From contig JAFEKX020000001.1 in the NCBI GenBank assembly GCA_016893485.2, positions 8,635,501 through 8,699,500 on the forward strand: DNA of 64,000 nucleotides, in the 5' to 3' direction. The notes below the pieces were generated by a model. That model worked only from the letters and a program-made list of their open reading frames with translations, was not told the DNA's origin and did not search any database. Below are positions 1 to 9,521 of the stretch, in pieces; the stretch's first letter is position 1, and each line of letters opens with the position of its first letter. Both the position numbers and the translations under genes were made by a program. This stretch comes from Streptomyces sp. P3. Lineage in GTDB: Bacteria > Actinomycetota > Actinomycetes > Streptomycetales > Streptomycetaceae.

Positions 1-16
1 CGTTTAAGGTGGGGGC

Positions 17-634
17 ATGCCCCGCTTGAGCGAGGAGCGCCGGGAAGAGCGGCGCCGTCACATCCTCACCAGTGCCTGGAGTTGCTTCTCCCGCAACGGA
101 TTCCACGCCACGTCGATGGACGACGTCATCGCCGCGACCGGCATGTCCTCCAGCGCCGTCTACCGCTACTTCCGCAGCAAGGACGAGCTCATCGACGCCG
201 CCGCGGACGAGGCCCTCGTGCTGGTCCGGGACTTGTTCGAGCGGCTCCTGGAGCGCCGGCCCACCCCTTCACCGTCCGAGGTGCTGACGGCGATGACGGC
301 AGAGGCCCGCGATCGCGGCGAGGGACAGTCGTACGACCTGACGCGCATCGCCATCCAGGCATGGGGCGAGGCCCTGCGCAGTCCCGAACTCGAAACTCGC
401 ACCCGGGCGTTCTATCTGGCCATGCGCGGCAGCCTCGCGGAACTGGCCCGTCGTTGGCACGACGAAGGAATCACTCCGCCGCAGGCGGACCCGGAGCAGA
501 TCGCGACCGTACTGATGACGCTCATGCCCGGGCTTCTGGTCGGCCGTCATCTGGTGGCGCCGGTCGCGGCGGAGCAGTTGATCGGCGGGCTGGGCTCCCT
601 CGCCTCGGCCCTGAACCTCTCGCCGACTGCGTAG
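17..634 (+). CDS. TetR-family transcriptional regulator
   Basis: A 205-residue protein with a basic N-terminus and a TetR-type helix-turn-helix at about residues 30-58 (TSMDDVIAATGMSSSAVYRY followed by FRSKDEL). The C-terminal part is helical and would be the ligand and dimer domain. Proteins of this family repress nearby genes and are released by a small molecule. The start is the ATG 16 bases into the window, preceded by AAGGTGGGG as ribosome binding site. Its target is not visible: the upstream side lies outside the window, and the next gene downstream is convergent. Family assignment is firm; the ligand is unknown. Confidence 0.9.
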   Translation: MPRLSEERREERRRHILTSAWSCFSRNGFHATSMDDVIAATGMSSSAVYRYFRSKDELIDAAADEALVLVRDLFERLLERRPTPSPSEVLTAMTAEARDRGEGQSYDLTRIAIQAWGEALRSPELETRTRAFYLAMRGSLAELARRWHDEGITPPQADPEQIATVLMTLMPGLLVGRHLVAPVAAEQLIGGLGSLASALNLSPTA

Positions 635-955
635 CGGCTTGTCGGTCCGGGCTGCGGGGCGTCCTGCCCACGGCCATGTGACCGCCGGTGAACGTGCGGT
701 AGGTGCGGGTAGACGGGCGTCGCACCGTCGAGCGGGTTCGTACCCCTGTGCGTCCCGACGGATGTCTCCCGCATCTCCTCCTCCGACTCGAAGCGATCCG
801 CACGATCGCGTCGGGACCGGGGAATGACCGCGCAGGAAGCGAATCGCCGACTGGTTCGAGCGCTGGTGGCCAACGGGACCAAAGCCGTCGATACGGACAG
901 TCGTGCCGCTCCCTGGGGAGCGGCCGTGCTGGTCGTGGTGGTCAACGAAACGCGT
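635..955. other. Intergenic, no gene seen
   Basis: About 320 bases between two convergent TetR genes. Open frames here have no recognisable domain. The only notable element is a GGCGGT microrepeat near 964-987, which codes for the proline-rich tail of the next gene. Confidence 0.5.
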
Positions 956-1629
956 CTACCGGGCCGGTGGCGGTGGCGGTGGCGGTGTAGCGGAGATGCC
1001 CGCGATGAGCACGTCAGCGACGGTCTCGGCGTGGGCGCGGACGGTGTCGGTGTCGGGGTGCACGGGTGCGCCGAGCAGTGCTGCTTCGACGGGGTTCGCG
1101 TAGAGGGCGCCGCCGCCCGCGACCGCGAGGTAGTGGAGGGTGGCGTAGGGGACGTCGCGGATGCGTCCTGCGTCGACGAGACGGGAGAGCAGGGCTTCGA
1201 CGCCGGGGCGCAGGGGGTTGGCGAACCGTTCGATGACGAAGCGCACGCGCGGGCTGTCGATCGCCCCCTCATGGTTCATGATGCGCACCACCTGCGGGTA
1301 CGCCGCCGAGAACAGCACTTGCTCGATGATGGCGCCGCGCAGCACGTCGAGGTCGTCGAGTTCCGGTGACTGGGCACTGTCGCGCCATGCCGGCTCGATC
1401 AGGGTGAGCGCGTGTTCCATCGCGGCGAACCAGAGCCCCTCTTTGGAGCCGAAGCGCGCGGTGAGCAGGGCATGGCTCACTCCCAGTCGTCGGGCCAGTT
1501 CGCGCACGGAGGTGCCGTCGTAACCCGACTCGGCGAAGGCGTCCAGTGCTCCGCGCAGCAGGTGGGCCAGGTCGGGCCCCTCCCCGGCGCGGGGACGCCC
1601 CGGCCTCGCGCGGCTGCGGCCCGGACCAT
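956..1629 (-). CDS. TetR-family regulator, N-terminus frameshifted
   Basis: The reading from GTG at 1507 gives 183 residues but starts inside the helix-turn-helix. The preceding helix (ALDAFAESGYDGTSVRELAR) is in the same frame further upstream with no start codon. An ATG at 1629 with GGAGG just before it is in another frame, so one indel between about 1560 and 1625 probably hides the true N-terminus. The DNA-binding core RRLGVSHALLTARFGSKEGLW is complete, and the protein ends in a run of prolines. It is divergent from the CrtC-like gene at 1743, which is its most likely target. Family is certain; the exact start is inferred. Confidence 0.8.
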
Positions 1630-1742
1630 GTGGAGCCTCCCGTTGTTGCTCGAATCTGACAAACGACCCATACTGATTATGGCATTAAATAGACGACTGG
1701 AAAATAACATGGTCCGGTGTCCTGCCGGCAAGGAGGTGTGCC
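1630..1742. promoter_or_regulatory. Divergent promoter region, TetR / CrtC-like
   Basis: An AT-richer 113-base spacer between a minus-strand TetR gene and a plus-strand CrtC-like gene. It contains the low-GC stretch ATTATGGCATTAAATAGACG (1676-1695). AAGGAGG at 1730-1736 is the ribosome binding site of the ATG at 1743. A TetR operator is expected here, but no clean dyad was found. Confidence 0.5.
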
Positions 1743-2837
1743 ATGTTCCGCAGCAGCGCCGCGGCCCTGCCCGCCCGCCTGGGCGACGCGCCCGAGGACT
1801 ACGCCCGGCTCGGCATCGAACCCCACGCGATCAAGCCGTTCGAGGACGGCGCGCGTACCGACGGCGCGCCGGGCACCTACGAGTGGTGGTACTTCGACGC
1901 GCACCTGGATGACGGCGCCAAACTCGTCGTGGTCTTCTTCACCAAGGAGTTCACCGACCTGGGCAAGCCGCTGAGCCCGCGGGTCCAGATCGATCTGACC
2001 CTGCCGGACGGTACCGCGCTCGCCGAACTCGCCGAGCCGGGCCCGGCCGCCTACAGCGCCTCGACCGAGTTCTGCGACGTGCGCATCGGCGACAACGTCT
2101 TCACCGGCAACCTGCACGACTACGAGATCCGCGCCCGAAGCGGGGACCTCGCAGTCGACGTCAGGCTGACCGGGCAGGTTCCGTCCTGGCGCCCGGAAAC
2201 CGGGTACTGGCTGTACGGGGAACACGACGAGCACCATTTCGCCTGGTTGCCGTCGGTCCCGCAGGGCAAGGCCGAGGTCACCTACAGCGTCGGCGGCAAG
2301 AGCACCACGACGTCCGGCGTCGGCTACCACGACCACAACTGGGGCAACGAGCTGATGCTCAAGCTCATGCACCACTGGTACTGGGCCCGCGGCGCCGCGG
2401 GCCCGTACTCGGTGATCGCGTCCTACATCACCGCGGAGAAGAAGTACGGCTACACCACGTTCCCGGTGTTCATGCTGGCCCGCGACGGCAAGCTCATCGC
2501 CGACGACGCCGCCAAGGTCACCTTCGAGGAACTCGGCCGGTACACCGACACCGACACCGGCAAGCCCGTCGCCAACGTCACCCGCTACACCTACACCGAC
2601 GGTGACGAGCGCTACGTCGTGACCTTCACGCGGTACTCCGACCTCATGGGAGTGAAATTCATCGACGAGCTCAAGGGTCCGAAGAAGGCCGCCGCGAAAC
2701 TCGCCGGGTTCGACGGCACCTACCAGCGGTTCGCCGGCGAACTGCGGATCGAGCACTACCAGGGTGAGCAGCTTGTGGACAGCCATACCGACGACGCACT
2801 GTGGGAACTGATGTACTTCGGCAAAGCCCTCGCCTGA
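1743..2837 (+). CDS. CrtC / AttH-like lipocalin-fold protein
   Basis: A 364-residue intact protein resembling the hydroxyneurosporene-synthase (CrtC)/AttH family, a double lipocalin-like beta fold. Visible hallmarks are the aromatic EWWYF motif at residues 47-51, an H-rich stretch GYHDHNWGNE near residues 195-204, and W/Y-rich strands throughout. CrtC hydrates carotenoid ends, but no carotenoid genes lie nearby and many family members have unknown substrates, so a generic call is safer. No signal peptide is evident. The ATG has a strong AAGGAGG site 7 bases upstream. The divergent TetR gene is the probable regulator. Confidence 0.8.
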   Translation: MFRSSAAALPARLGDAPEDYARLGIEPHAIKPFEDGARTDGAPGTYEWWYFDAHLDDGAKLVVVFFTKEFTDLGKPLSPRVQIDLTLPDGTALAELAEPGPAAYSASTEFCDVRIGDNVFTGNLHDYEIRARSGDLAVDVRLTGQVPSWRPETGYWLYGEHDEHHFAWLPSVPQGKAEVTYSVGGKSTTTSGVGYHDHNWGNELMLKLMHHWYWARGAAGPYSVIASYITAEKKYGYTTFPVFMLARDGKLIADDAAKVTFEELGRYTDTDTGKPVANVTRYTYTDGDERYVVTFTRYSDLMGVKFIDELKGPKKAAAKLAGFDGTYQRFAGELRIEHYQGEQLVDSHTDDALWELMYFGKALA

Positions 2838-2877
2838 TACGACGTTGCGCGAGCCTGGAACTGACGGTCAGCCCTGA

Positions 2878-3708
2878 TCACGGACGTCGTCGGTCGGCCG
2901 CATGGAGCGACCCCAGGAGTGCGAGGGAGTCGGCGTCGGTGCTGCCGGCTTCCGCGGTGCCGACCAGGAGGTACTGGCCGGAGGCGCCCTGCACGTCGAA
3001 CGCCTGGTAGGTGAGGGTGATCAGGCCGACGTCCGGGTGGTTGAAGACCTTGGTCTTGCGGCCCAGGCCGCTGACGCTGAGGTCCTGCCACATGGCGGTG
3101 AACTCGGCGCTGTCGGCCAGTAGTTCCCTTTACCAGCGCGGCGATCTCGGGATCGCGGCGTTCCTGCCCGGCCGCCAGGCGCAGTGCCTCGACGGAGTCG
3201 CGCGCGACGGTCTGCCAGTCGGCGAACAGCTTGCGGGCCGCGGGGTCGCGGAAGAGGGAGCGGACCATGCGGCGTGGGTCGGCCAGAGGCGAGAGCAGGG
3301 CATCGGCCAGCGTGTTGGAGGCGAGGATTTCCAGCCGGTGGTTGATGACGTAGGCCACGGCGGTGGGGAAGGCGTCCATCAACTGGAGCAGCGCCGGGTG
3401 CACGGGGTCGTGCGGAGCGGCGGGCGTCGATTTCGGCAGCAGGCCGGCGAGCCGGTAGGCGTGCCAGCGTGCATCGGTTCCCAGCTGCAGGGCCTTCGTG
3501 AGGGCGTCGAGGACCTGGGCGGAGGGTTGGTCTCCCGCCCCTGTTCGAGACGCGCGTAGTAGTCAGCGCTGACCCCGGCCAGGACAGCGACCTCCTCACG
3601 CCGCAGGCCGGTGACGCGGCGCGTGCCGGACGTGGCCATGCCCACGTCTGCCGGACTCAACCGAGCACGCTGTGCGCGGAGGAACTCGCCCAGCTCGTGG
3701 TCGCTCAT
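2878..3708 (-). CDS. XRE-family regulator with MmyB-like domain (two frameshifts)
   Basis: Three collinear fragments make one protein of about 275 residues. The N-terminus carries an XRE helix-turn-helix (GLRREEVAVLAGVSADYYAR, then LEQGRE). The rest matches the MmyB-like ligand-binding (PAS-like) domain, with LFRDPAARKLFADW and the C-terminal FNHPDVGLITLTYQAF. Breaks lie near 3530 (CCC run) and 3125-3130 (GGGAAC). The ATG at 3708 is divergent from the aldehyde dehydrogenase at 4040. In this family such regulators commonly control a divergent oxidoreductase, so the dehydrogenase is the likely target. The breaks look like sequence errors because homology resumes immediately after each. Confidence 0.8.
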
Positions 3709-4039
3709 CCTCGCATCGTACGCCGCCTCCCGGGCAGCCTGGCGTGCCCGAGCAGCGAGGAGCCGTGTCCTGATGGCGCGGTGGCTGGTGGACCGTAGCG
3801 GCTGTCTCCGGAGGGACCCGGGCAGTCGTTCCTGGGTGTGGCACTCCTAGGCAGACCCGGCCTTCCTGGTCGGTGGCGGCAGACCGATAGTCGGTGGTGT
3901 GCCTTCCCTGCGACCGCGGGACGTCAGGGGCACCTGACACCAGGGCCGATCCGACGGGCCGATCCGACACCACCCGGATCCGTCGTCCCCAGGCCACCGG
4001 TACCTCCGACAGCACCGATCCTCACTTCAGGAGACTTCC
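3709..4039. promoter_or_regulatory. Divergent intergenic region with tandem repeat
   Basis: A 331-base spacer between the XRE gene and the dehydrogenase. It holds a small inverted repeat GTCAGG-GGCA-CCTGAC at 3923-3938. A perfect 13-bp tandem repeat GGGCCGATCCGAC follows at 3943-3955 and 3956-3968. The direct repeats are candidate regulator sites upstream of the dehydrogenase. No gene is seen in this spacer. Confidence 0.45.
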
Positions 4040-5485
4040 ATGCCTACTGGCTTCACCATGACGATCGCGGGCGTCGCGATAGCGGGAGCGAGCGAATACG
4101 ACGTGCTCGATCCGGCCGACGAGACCGTCGCGGGGCGGGCGCCCGTCTGCACGCCCGAGCAACTGGACCAGGCCGTGGCCGCAGCCCGGGCGGCGCTCCC
4201 CGGCTGGTCGGCCACTCCGTTCGAGGAGCGCCGCAAGCTCGTCCTGGCGGTCGCCGACGCCGTCGAGGCACAGCTCGAACCGCTCAAGCGGCTCCTCACC
4301 CGGGAGCAGGAAAAAGCCTGGACGACGCCGCAGGCGAAATCCTCGGGTTCGGGTACTGGCTGCGTGGGACGGCTTCGCTGTCGCTGCCGGAGACGGTCAA
4401 CGAGGACAGCGCGGAGCGTCTCTCCGTCACCCGACGTGTCCCGCTGGGTGTCGTCGGGGCGATCGTGCCGTGGAACTACCCGCTGGGCAACGCCGGGTTC
4501 AAGCTCGCTCCGGCCCTGCTCGCGGGCAACACCGTGGTGTGGAAGCCGTCGCCGTTCACCCCCTGACCACGCTGAAGGTCGGCGAGATCCTGCGCGACGT
4601 GCTCCCGCCCGGCGTGCTGAACGTCGTGTCGGGCGACGCCGGGCTCGGGCCGCGGATGACCGAACACCCCGGCATCGACATGATCAGCTACACCGGCTCC
4701 ACCCGGACCGGCCGCCAGGTCATGGCCGGCGCGGCGCCCACCCTCACCCGCGTCACCCTGGAACTGGGCGGCAACGACCCCGCCATCGTCCTCCCGGACG
4801 TCGACGTCCCGGCCGTCGCCGAGAAGCTGTTCTGGGGAGCCTTCGCCAACAGCGGCCAGGTCTGCCTGGCGATCAAACGCCTCTACATCCACCGAGACGT
4901 CTACGAACCGCTGAAGCAGGCCCTGGCCGCCTACGCCGGCACTGTACGGATGGGCCCCGGCACCGAGGCGGGCGTGCGCCTCGGCCCGGTCCAGAACCGC
5001 CCGCAGTACGACCGGATCCTCGACCTCCTCGACGACTCCAGGGCGCACGGCCACAGCTTCGCCATCGGTGGCCATCCGCAGGGCCAGGGCCAGGACAGTC
5101 CCGGTTACTCCGTGCCGCTGACGCTCGTGGACAACCCCCGGAGGACTCGCGCATCGTCCAGGAGGAGCAGTTCGGTCCGGTCCTGCCGCTCCTCCGGTTC
5201 GACGACGTCGAGGACGCCGTCACCCGGGCCAACGCGGGCGAGTACGGACTCGGCGCGTCCGTCTGGTCGGCCGACCCGGAAGCGGCCCTGGCCGTCGGCC
5301 GACGCCTGGAGGCGGGCACGGTGTGGATCAACGAGGTCCAGCACCTCACCCCGGACGTCACCTTCGCGGGCCACAAGCAGTCCGGCCTCGGCTCCGAGAG
5401 CGGGCCCGAGGGCCTGATCGAGTTCACCGCACCCCGGACCATCACGGTCCGGCGCGACGGAACGGCTGCGACGGCTGTGTCCTGA
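4040..5485 (+). CDS. Aldehyde dehydrogenase (three frameshifts)
   Basis: An NAD(P)-dependent aldehyde dehydrogenase of about 480 residues, oxidising an aldehyde to its acid in the cytosol. Family signatures are spread over the three frames: PWNYPLGNAGFKLAPALLAG, then VTLELGGND with the general-base Glu, then NSGQVCLA with the catalytic Cys, then EEQFGPVLPLL. Near the end comes VWINEVQHLTPDVTFAGHKQ. Breaks are near 4310, 4562 and 5140, all next to G or C runs. Length and motif order match the family, so the gene is probably intact in the cell. The ATG at 4040 follows AGGAGAC. It heads a run with two SnoaL-like genes and probably acts on an aldehyde made by the neighbouring oxidative genes. Confidence 0.85.
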   Translation: MPTGFTMTIAGVAIAGASEYDVLDPADETVAGRAPVCTPEQLDQAVAAARAALPGWSATPFEERRKLVLAVADAVEAQLEPLKRLLTREQEKAWTTPQAKSSGSGTGCVGRLRCRCRRRSTRTARSVSPSPDVSRWVSSGRSCRGTTRWATPGSSSLRPCSRATPWCGSRRRSPPDHAEGRRDPARRAPARRAERRVGRRRARAADDRTPRHRHDQLHRLHPDRPPGHGRRGAHPHPRHPGTGRQRPRHRPPGRRRPGRRREAVLGSLRQQRPGLPGDQTPLHPPRRLRTAEAGPGRLRRHCTDGPRHRGGRAPRPGPEPPAVRPDPRPPRRLQGARPQLRHRWPSAGPGPGQSRLLRAADARGQPPEDSRIVQEEQFGPVLPLLRFDDVEDAVTRANAGEYGLGASVWSADPEAALAVGRRLEAGTVWINEVQHLTPDVTFAGHKQSGLGSESGPEGLIEFTAPRTITVRRDGTAATAVS

Positions 5486-5560
5486 ACTCCGGTCACGGAC
5501 CCGCGACCGCGCACCGACGACATCTAACGACACCGAACGACAGCGAAAAAGGAGCCGATC

Positions 5561-5917
5561 GTGCCCACGAAGCAGCAGGTGGAGGGATGGGTGGCCGGCT
5601 ACGTGCGCGCCTGGCGCAGCAATGCGCCGGAGGACATCGCGTCCCTCTTCGCCGCCGATGCCGAATACCACGAGTGGCCGTACGAAACGCACTGGATCGG
5701 ACGCGAGGAGATCGTGAAGGGCTGGCAGAGCCGAGAGGCCTGGCAGCAGGGCGGCTGGGACTTCGACTGGACCCTCTTCATGGTCAACGGAGACACGGCC
5801 GCCATCGGCGGCACGGGCGTCTACGAGGAACTCGGCACCTTCGCCAACCTCTGGACCGTGACCTTCGACGAGCACACCAAGTGCACCGTGTTCCGCATGT
5901 GGAACAACCAGGTCTGA
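5561..5917 (+). CDS. SnoaL-like / NTF2-fold protein
   Basis: A 118-residue protein of the NTF2/SnoaL-like fold: an N-terminal helix (VEGWVAGYVRAWRSNAPEDI), a sheet with AEYHEWPYETHWIGREEI, and a tryptophan-rich C-terminus. Members act as small cyclases, isomerases or dehydratases on compact substrates, or only bind ligands; no defined catalytic set can be read here. The GTG start follows AAAGGAG at a good distance. It lies 75 bases after the aldehyde dehydrogenase and 28 bases before a second protein of the same fold, suggesting co-transcription. Confidence 0.75.
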   Translation: MPTKQQVEGWVAGYVRAWRSNAPEDIASLFAADAEYHEWPYETHWIGREEIVKGWQSREAWQQGGWDFDWTLFMVNGDTAAIGGTGVYEELGTFANLWTVTFDEHTKCTVFRMWNNQV

Positions 5918-5945
5918 GTCCGAGAACCAGAACCACCGAGGAGAG

Positions 5946-6404
5946 ATGATGGTCGACTACGCGGAATTCAGAGCCCTGGCTCCCTTCATCAAGCTCGTCG
6001 AGGACTCACTCGCGGGGCTGGCCGACGGGGACCGCTACTTCGACCTGTTCGCCGACGACGTCGTCATGGAGTTCGTCTACGCACCCCCGGGCACACCGCC
6101 CGAGCTCCGGGGACGTCAGGCGATCATCGACTCGTTCCGCGGCTACGGGCGCATCATCACCCTCGACCGCATGAGCGACGCCAGGATCTACACGACGGCC
6201 ACACCCGGCGTGGTGATCCTGGAGTACGCGAGCCACGGCACCGGGGTCACGACCGGCAGGCCCTACCACCAGCACTACGTCTCGATCGTGACGATCCGCG
6301 GCCGTCGGATCGTCCACTGGCGGGACTACTCGAACCCGCTGGTCGTCATCGACACGATCGGCGACGGACAGGAGATGGCGAAGGCCATGTTCTCCGGCAC
6401 GTGA
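5946..6404 (+). CDS. SnoaL-like / NTF2-fold protein (second copy)
   Basis: A 152-residue NTF2-like protein with the pattern RYFDLFADDVVMEFVYAPPG, then LRGRQAIIDSFRGYGR, then YHQHYVSIVTIRGRRIVHWR. This is typical of ketosteroid-isomerase-like SnoaL proteins. It is only distantly similar to the preceding gene, so the pair is not a recent duplication. The start is ATGATG at 5946 with GAGGAGAG upstream. It closes the plus-strand run and is convergent with the SDR gene. A role in processing the same aldehyde or ketone intermediates is inferred from context only. Confidence 0.75.
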   Translation: MMVDYAEFRALAPFIKLVEDSLAGLADGDRYFDLFADDVVMEFVYAPPGTPPELRGRQAIIDSFRGYGRIITLDRMSDARIYTTATPGVVILEYASHGTGVTTGRPYHQHYVSIVTIRGRRIVHWRDYSNPLVVIDTIGDGQEMAKAMFSGT

Positions 6405-6435
6405 CGGCTCGGGCTGGCCGGCAGGGGCCCGGCGC

Positions 6436-7261
6436 TCACTCCGGCGGTTCGTAGCGGCCGTCGACGGCCGTCCACCCGCCGTCGACGGTGAGCACGCTCC
6501 CGGTCACGTAGCTCGCCGCGTCGGAGGCCAGGAACACCAGGGCGCCCGCCATCTCCTCGGGCTGGGCCCAGCGGCCCAGCACGGTCTTCGCCGCGTAGGC
6601 GTCGTACCGCACCGAATCGGACTGGGCCCAGGTCGTCATCGGCGACTCGACGACCCCGGGGCGAGCACGTTCACCCGCACGCCCAGCGGTCCCAGCTCCG
6701 CAGCGGCCGTACGGAGCAGGGCGCCGAGGCCGGCCTTCGTCGCGGAGTAGATCCCTGGGCGGGCTCGACGGTGACGGCACGGATCGAGGAGACGCCGATG
6801 ATCGACCCGCGGCCACGAGCGGCCATGGGCCTTCCGAAGGCGCGCAGGAGGTCGAACGGCGCCCGCAGGTTGAGATCGACGATGCGGTCGAACTCGGCGT
6901 CGGAGTAGTCGACCAGCCGCCTGCGGACGTTCGTCGCCGGGGTGAAGACGAGCACGTCGATCTCACCCAGCGCGTCGGGAGCCGCCCGCACCGCCTCGCG
7001 GTCCAAGAGATCCAATCGACAGGGCTCGCCGCCGATCGCGGTGGCGGTGCTGGTGGCTGCGGCGAGGTCGAGGTCGGCGCAGACCACCGCGGCGCCATGT
7101 GCGGCAAGGGCACGGGCGCCGGCGGCACCGATGCCACTGCCCGCGCCGATCACCACGGCCCGCCGGCCGTCGAGGCGGAAGAGGCGCGCAGGCCCCTCCG
7201 ACGACCGCACGCTTCCGCTCACCGCGGGCACGGCGGGCCGGTCCGGGTACTCCGTCGTCAT
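6436..7261 (-). CDS. Short-chain dehydrogenase/reductase (two frameshifts)
   Basis: A classical SDR of about 270 residues. The cofactor-binding glycine motif is VVIGAGSGIG near the N-terminus. The active-site YxxxK appears as YSATKAG, in another frame just after a break near 6757. A second break near 6660 precedes APG-VVESPMT. The C-terminus ends VTGSVLTVDGGWTAVDGRYE, the standard SDR ending. It would catalyse NAD(P)-dependent alcohol/ketone interconversion. It leads a minus-strand run spaced about 225 bases from the ABM/VOC genes, so it may have its own promoter. Substrate unknown. Confidence 0.85.
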
Positions 7262-7486
7262 GGCTCTTTCCTCCCTGACGTGTTGAGCATCGTCCCCTCG
7301 ATCATGCGCAGGTCCGGAAGGCTGAGGAAGGCCGTGCTCTCCCCGGTAGCCGTACCTGGGAACAGGTGTCCAGGAATCCCCCTGGGGTGGGCCCACTCGC
7401 CGTAGCCGATCAGGACCCCAGGCCGTCGGATGCCCTCACGCTCGTCACGTCCGTGTATGCCTGCTGCCTCGGCGACGGGTGTGGCA

Positions 7487-7771
7487 TCAGGCCTCCGGGG
7501 CGAGCAGTTCGACCTGCGGTGGCCACTCGACGAGCGAGGAGGCGGACTTCTTGAACAGGTCCATGTGCGCGGAGCGGTGGTGGGCGGCCATGGCGTCGGG
7601 GCCTGCCCAGGACTCGTAGACGACGATCGCGTGCGGGTTGTCCTTGGCGCGGTGCGGTTGGTAGGCCAGGCAGCCGTCCTCCTGTCGGGTGGCGTCGGCG
7701 ACGGCGCGCATCAGGGTGAGCACCTCGTCCTCGTGGCCGGGAAGCACGGTCATCCGGCCGATGGCGGACAC
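7487..7771 (-). CDS. ABM-domain (quinol monooxygenase-like) protein
   Basis: About 94 residues of the antibiotic-biosynthesis-monooxygenase (ABM) fold, a dimeric ferredoxin-like barrel seen in cofactor-free quinol monooxygenases. Motifs: IGRMTVLPGHEDEVLTLM, DGCLAYQPHRA, VVYESWAGPDAMAAHHRS. The GTG at 7771 gives the usual N-terminal strand (SAIGRMTV). An ATG at 7753 is the alternative and overlaps the stop of the VOC gene as ATGA. Coupling with the VOC gene upstream is therefore likely. Probable role: oxidation of a quinol or aromatic intermediate; the substrate is not deducible. Confidence 0.8.
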   Translation of the reverse strand: MSAIGRMTVLPGHEDEVLTLMRAVADATRQEDGCLAYQPHRAKDNPHAIVVYESWAGPDAMAAHHRSAHMDLFKKSASSLVEWPPQVELLAPEA

Positions 7772-8250
7772 GACGTCGTGTCCGCCATGTTCGGGGTGAC
7801 GCCGGCGCCGAGCCAGGGGGAGTCGAACTCGACGGCGGAGGCGGCGAGGCCGTGCGGTTCGGTGGTGTAGAAGCGGAGCCGGAGATCGTCGGGGTCGGGG
7901 ACGACGAGCAGCCAGCCGACCAGGGCCACGATCAGCGGCGAGTGGTGGACGCCGAGGGAGTCCAGGCGGGTGACCCAGGAATCCATGGTGGACCTGTCGG
8001 CGACGGCGAGGGTGAGGAAGTCGTGGCCGCTCACGGACTTGGCGGTGGCGGGGTCCAACCGGAGCTCGACCCGTCCGGTGATGCCGGGGATGTCGAGGAT
8101 CACGGCGAACAGGGTGCCGTCGGGCCTGCGGTGGTCGAGTCGGGTGAGGCGGCGGGCGCCGAGCACGGTGGTGTACCACTCCGTGCTGCGTTCCAGATCG
8201 GTGACCGGCAACTTGATGTGGTGGATTCCGTCGTGGCAGGGGGTGTTCAT
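7750..8250 (-). CDS. VOC-family (glyoxalase/dioxygenase fold) protein
   Basis: A 166-residue VOC-superfamily protein. It opens with HHIKLPVTDLERSTEWYTTVLG, the typical first beta-alpha-beta unit with a metal-ligand His, followed by DFLTLAVADRSTMDSWVTRL and the closing strand DPDDLRLRFYTTEP. Such proteins act as glyoxalases, extradiol dioxygenases or resistance proteins. The ATG at 8250 has AAGGAG inside the end of the preceding amidohydrolase gene, so the two are tightly coupled. Its last residues overlap the next gene. A metal-dependent step in the same pathway is inferred. Confidence 0.8.
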   Translation of the reverse strand: MNTPCHDGIHHIKLPVTDLERSTEWYTTVLGARRLTRLDHRRPDGTLFAVILDIPGITGRVELRLDPATAKSVSGHDFLTLAVADRSTMDSWVTRLDSLGVHHSPLIVALVGWLLVVPDPDDLRLRFYTTEPHGLAASAVEFDSPWLGAGVTPNMADTTSCPPSAG

Positions 8251-8252
8251 GG

Positions 8253-9496
8253 TCAGACCAACTCCTTTACGGCGATCTGGGCGGAACGGTTGACGCGGAT
8301 GCCGCGGCGCCAGATGGCGGTGATGTCACGCAGCGCGGTGATGTCGGCGCTTGGGCTGCCGTTGACGAGCAGCAGGTCGGCGCGCAGGCCGGGGCGACGC
8401 GGCCACGGTCGTCGAGACCGAAGGCGTCGGCGGGGGCGGCGGTCGCGGCGGTCAGCGCCTCGGCCGGGGTGAGGCCGGCCTGGACGAGCAGGTCGAGTTC
8501 ACCGTGGTAGCTGATGCCGTGCGTGGTCGGGTGGTCTCCGCCGGTGCCGTCCGTGCCGGCCAGTAGCGGCACCCCGATGCGGAACATCCGTACGGCGGCG
8601 TCGGCGGCGTCGGAAGTGCGGACCCCAGCGGTCCCATCCGCTCGCCGGGCTCGATGGCGTGGATGCGGTCGAGGCCGGCCAACCACTCGGGGTCGGCGTA
8701 GGGCCGAAGCCTGGGGTCCTGCGCCAGTTCGAACTCGGGGACGCGTTGCTCATTCCGGCCAGGGGCGGGAGCGTCGCGATCACGATGGCGCCCGCGGCGG
8801 CCACCGCCTCGATCAGGTCCTGGTCGGAGGGTCCGTCCGACGGCGGGTGGGCCAGGATGTCGACGCCGCAGGCGATGGCCTGCCGCACGGCGCTGCGGGT
8901 CCATGTGTGGGCCGCGGTGCGCAGCCCGCGCTCGTGTGCCGCGGCCACCAGCGCGACCACTGTCGCGTCGGACATGGTGGGCATGGGCCTGCCGGCCACG
9001 GTGCCGTCCTCGATGAAGATCTTGAGGTGGTCGGCGCCGTCGGCGACCCGGTCGGCCACGAACGCGTCGGCGTGCTCCGGGCCGGCGACGGTGGGGAAGG
9101 GCTTGAGCATGCCGATCTCGACCAGTTGATGGGGTGGCCGCGGGGTGCGGTGGCCCCGACGGTGGCGATGCGCAGGTCCGCGAGGTCGTCACGGCCGCGG
9201 GCGAGGGCCCGGAGTCGGCGGGAGGTCTCGGGGTCGCCGCCCATGCAGACTTCTGTGGTGACGCCGAAGACCAGTGACTGCCGCAGTTGGCCGGCGTGTG
9301 TGGTGTGGGTGTGCGCGTCGATCAGCCCCGGCAGCAGGGTCTGTCCGGCGCCGTCGACGACGGTCGCGCCGTGCGGTACGGCCAGCGCGGGGGCGACGGC
9401 GGCGATCGTCCCGTCGTTGATCAGGACGTCCTGCGCCGGGAGCGGTCGAGTGCCGTCGAACACGGCGACCTGGTGGATGAATGTGGCTGTGGACAT
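8253..9496 (-). CDS. Amidohydrolase-superfamily hydrolase (several frameshifts)
   Basis: An imidazolonepropionase/prolidase-like amidohydrolase of about 410 residues. The N-terminal small beta domain ends with GLIDAHTHT, whose His62 and His64 are the metal-binding HxH pair. The barrel continues with AAHERGLRTAAHTW, a further metal His, and GVPLLAGTDGTGGDHPTTHG, the conserved metal Asp. It ends in RVNRSAQIAVKELV and a TGA. Breaks lie near 9130, 8745, 8620 and 8395, so four or more indels. It would hydrolyse a cyclic amide, lactam or similar C-N bond. It sits 25 bases after the FAD monooxygenase and is followed at once by the VOC gene, an operon-like layout. Confidence 0.8.
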
Positions 9497-9521
9497 GTCT
9501 GGTCTCCGATCGCCAGAGGTG

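Noticed and set aside
547..1272. Long open frames antisense to or offset from real genes, here and throughout the window
   Set aside because: They are rich in Arg, Pro, Ala and Ser, have no domains, and reflect the codon bias of the true GC-rich genes on the other frames.
1743..2837. True carotenoid hydratase CrtC
   Set aside because: No phytoene synthase, desaturase or other carotenoid genes are nearby, and the lipocalin-like family is broader than CrtC.
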